Source: an uncultured Desulfobacca sp. (lineage in GTDB: Bacteria > Desulfobacterota > Desulfobaccia > Desulfobaccales > Desulfobaccaceae). From it: DNA of 7,567 bases. Positions within the stretch are counted from its first letter, which is position 1; every line of letters starts with the position of its first letter. The notes under the pieces are model-generated. The model was not told where the DNA came from. It saw nothing but the letters and a program-made list of their open reading frames with translations, and ran no database searches. Of this stretch, positions 6,239 through 7,567 are shown piece by piece. The stretch is taken from the NCBI GenBank assembly GCA_937958145.1, contig CALGOE010000197.1, positions 1 to 7,567 of the forward strand. The letters run 5' to 3'. Position numbers and translations under genes: made by a program.

Positions 6239-7474
6239 TCAGCCTTCTTTGATCTTCACCCGGTCGCCGCTCTGCAGGCTTTTCGGGGGTTGCAGGACTA
6301 CCCGCTCGCCTTCCCGAAGCCCGGACAGGACCTCAACCAGGTCGCCCAGCGGTGGGCCGACCGCCACCGGTACGGCCTGGACCCTCTGTTCCCGGACCAC
6401 GAAGGCGACGGTGGCGCCATTCTTCTGGACCAGGGCCTGCGGACTGACCACCAGGCGGGGATGCTCTTCTTCGGGCTTTAAGGGCCGGGACAGAAAGGCA
6501 ACCTTGGCGCTCATCTCGGGCAAGACCCGGGCATCCAGGGTCTCAAAGGCCACTTTGACCATAATGGTGGCTTTGCTGCGGTCGGCAGTGGGAACGATCA
6601 TGTGGACCTTCCCCGGGAACCGCACCCCCGGCAGGGCGTCTAAGATAATTTCACAGGGTTGGGCCAAGCTCACCTGCTGAATATTGGCTTCGGCCACATC
6701 GGCCTCCACCATCAGGGATCCCATGTCCGCCATGGTCGCCACTGCGGCCCGGGCATTCACCGCCGCCCCAAAAGGCGCCACCACTTCGCCCACTTCCGCG
6801 TTCTTGGTGAGCACCACACCATCAAACGGAGCCCGGATGAGGGAATATTCCACGGCGATGCTGGCTTCCGCCAACGCCGCGGCCGACGAGGCGATATTAG
6901 CGCGGCCGTTGGCCACCCCCGCCACGGCCTTCTGGTAGCGGGCTTCGGCGGCATCAAAATCCTGGCGGGAAATGAGGTTTTGGGCCAGCAAGGTCTTCAG
7001 GCGATCATATTGCAGCCGGGCATCCACCAACTCGGCTTCGGCCTGGGCCAAAGAAGCCTTGGCCGCGTTCACATTGGCCGCGGCCCGGTCCCGGGCCGCC
7101 ATCAGGTCGTCATTCTCCAGGCGGCCGATAATCGCCCCTTTCTTTACCCGGCTGCCTTCTTCAACCCCCAGGAAAACCAGGCGCCCTGTACTTTTTGAGG
7201 AAACCGAGGCCTTGCGTTGGGCCACCACATAGCCACTGGCATTGAGCAGGGTCACGGCCTGGGAGGGGTAAATCCTGATGACCGGCGCCACCTGGACCGT
7301 CGGGCCAAACAGAGAGCCAGAGAAAACCAGCCACAGGAGCCCCGCGGCCAGCAGGACGACGATACCAGTGATCAAAAGAGCCCGCCGCCGCCGGGCCCGG
7401 AGATACTGCAGTTCCGTTTCGCCCCGATCGAGCCGCAATGATTGCAGGTTGAGAGGTTTTTCGGGAGAATTCAC
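6239..7474 (-). CDS. Periplasmic adaptor (membrane fusion protein), MacA/HlyD family
   Basis: This 411-residue adaptor would bridge the inner-membrane ABC permease to an outer-membrane channel. A basic segment (RARRRR, 26-31) and one helix (about 32-52) anchor it with the bulk in the periplasm. Lipoyl-type half-motifs flank a coiled-coil hairpin: first half about 88-121 (STGRLVFLGVEEGSRVKKG), alanine-rich helices about 122-205, second half about 208-232 (EYSLIRAPFDGVV...VGEVV). A beta-barrel (about 250-330) and a membrane-proximal domain (about 340-410) follow. At the hairpin tip, R158, L162 and S169 have exactly the spacing of the AcrA residues that contact TolC. The start is GTG at 7472-7474 with GAGG upstream. 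It is first in the cassette; no TolC gene is in the window. By sequence alone an RND-type adaptor is possible, but the adjacent ABC genes decide for MacA-like. Confidence 0.92.
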   Translation of the reverse strand: MNSPEKPLNLQSLRLDRGETELQYLRARRRRALLITGIVVLLAAGLLWLVFSGSLFGPTVQVAPVIRIYPSQAVTLLNASGYVVAQRKASVSSKSTGRLVFLGVEEGSRVKKGAIIGRLENDDLMAARDRAAANVNAAKASLAQAEAELVDARLQYDRLKTLLAQNLISRQDFDAAEARYQKAVAGVANGRANIASSAAALAEASIAVEYSLIRAPFDGVVLTKNAEVGEVVAPFGAAVNARAAVATMADMGSLMVEADVAEANIQQVSLAQPCEIILDALPGVRFPGKVHMIVPTADRSKATIMVKVAFETLDARVLPEMSAKVAFLSRPLKPEEEHPRLVVSPQALVQKNGATVAFVVREQRVQAVPVAVGPPLGDLVEVLSGLREGERVVLQPPKSLQSGDRVKIKEG

Positions 7475-7567
7475 AGGAGGCCTCGTATCTAGCGGATCAT
7501 TTTGGGTTTTGCCGCCAGCGCTTGACAGGGCAAATCCAAGGGCATACTTTATTACAGTTTTTAAACT
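7475..7567. other. Upstream region of the efflux cassette, probably divergent
   Basis: These 93 bases carry no gene. On the minus strand the GTG start is preceded by GAGG six bases upstream. An AT-rich stretch near the edge (TAATAA on the minus strand, 7554-7549) could be a -10 box whose -35 lies outside the window, a weak guess. The last twelve bases (7556-7567) form the inverted repeat AGTTT-TT-AAACT, which may extend past the edge and could be an operator half. Confidence 0.35.
7522..7550 (+). promoter_or_regulatory. Candidate divergent promoter, plus strand
   Basis: TTGACA (7522-7527) is a perfect -35 consensus. A 17-base spacer leads to TACTTT (7545-7550), which fits the -10 box poorly (three of six). 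If real, it drives a gene starting to the right of the window, divergent from the efflux cassette; a regulator would be a common arrangement there. Confidence 0.35.

Noticed and set aside
1..7567. CRISPR array, insertion sequence or defence system
   Set aside because: No regularly spaced repeats, transposase, nuclease or toxin-antitoxin motifs are present; every coding region is accounted for by envelope or translation genes.

Overview
The window reads as part of a Gram-negative chromosome. It is GC-rich and every gene I can support lies on the minus strand, so transcription runs from right to left. An outer membrane is implied by the Lol lipoprotein-export genes and by a periplasmic adaptor with an AcrA-like hairpin tip. 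The order lysS - lolC/E-type permease - lolD - secreted outer-membrane-assembly-type gene is one I know from deltaproteobacteria (Desulfobacterota, for example the Geobacter and Syntrophobacter types). I take that as the likely group by inference; no rRNA or marker phylogeny is available here.

Right part (about 7567 to 4337): a three-gene ABC export cassette in transcription order. It encodes a membrane fusion protein (GTG start at 7474), a MacB/LolD-type ATPase starting one base after the fusion protein stop, and an FtsX/MacB-type four-helix permease. Together they look like a MacAB-like tripartite exporter in which ATPase and permease are separate polypeptides. The adaptor keeps the R-x3-L-x6-S hairpin-tip pattern used to dock on TolC-type channels, but no TolC gene is in the window. 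The substrate cannot be read from the sequence. At the far right edge a plus-strand TTGACA box suggests a divergent gene beyond the window.

Middle (3898-4336): a 439-base gap with no credible gene. It holds a hairpin-rich, imperfectly terminally inverted element (about 4128-4312) resembling a degenerate intergenic palindromic or MITE-like repeat, a candidate promoter for lysS (4048-4076), and a leader of about 150 bases with a small hairpin abutting the lysS ribosome binding site.

Left part (3897 to 1): lysyl-tRNA synthetase, a single LolC/E-family permease five bases downstream, LolD after an 84-base spacer, and then the first 124 codons of a secreted protein that runs off the left edge. 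That partial protein has a signal peptide and a TolB-N/FlgO/CsgG-like alpha/beta segment. By position it is most likely the N-terminal extension of a BamA-type outer membrane assembly factor. The likely logic is one transcription unit coupling a housekeeping tRNA synthetase to lipoprotein release and outer membrane protein assembly.

Overall the window is mostly ordinary core envelope biology. The points most worth a second look are the extra N-terminal domain on the left-edge protein, the structured intergenic element, and the split MacAB-like exporter of unknown substrate. I see no convincing new defence or mobile system.
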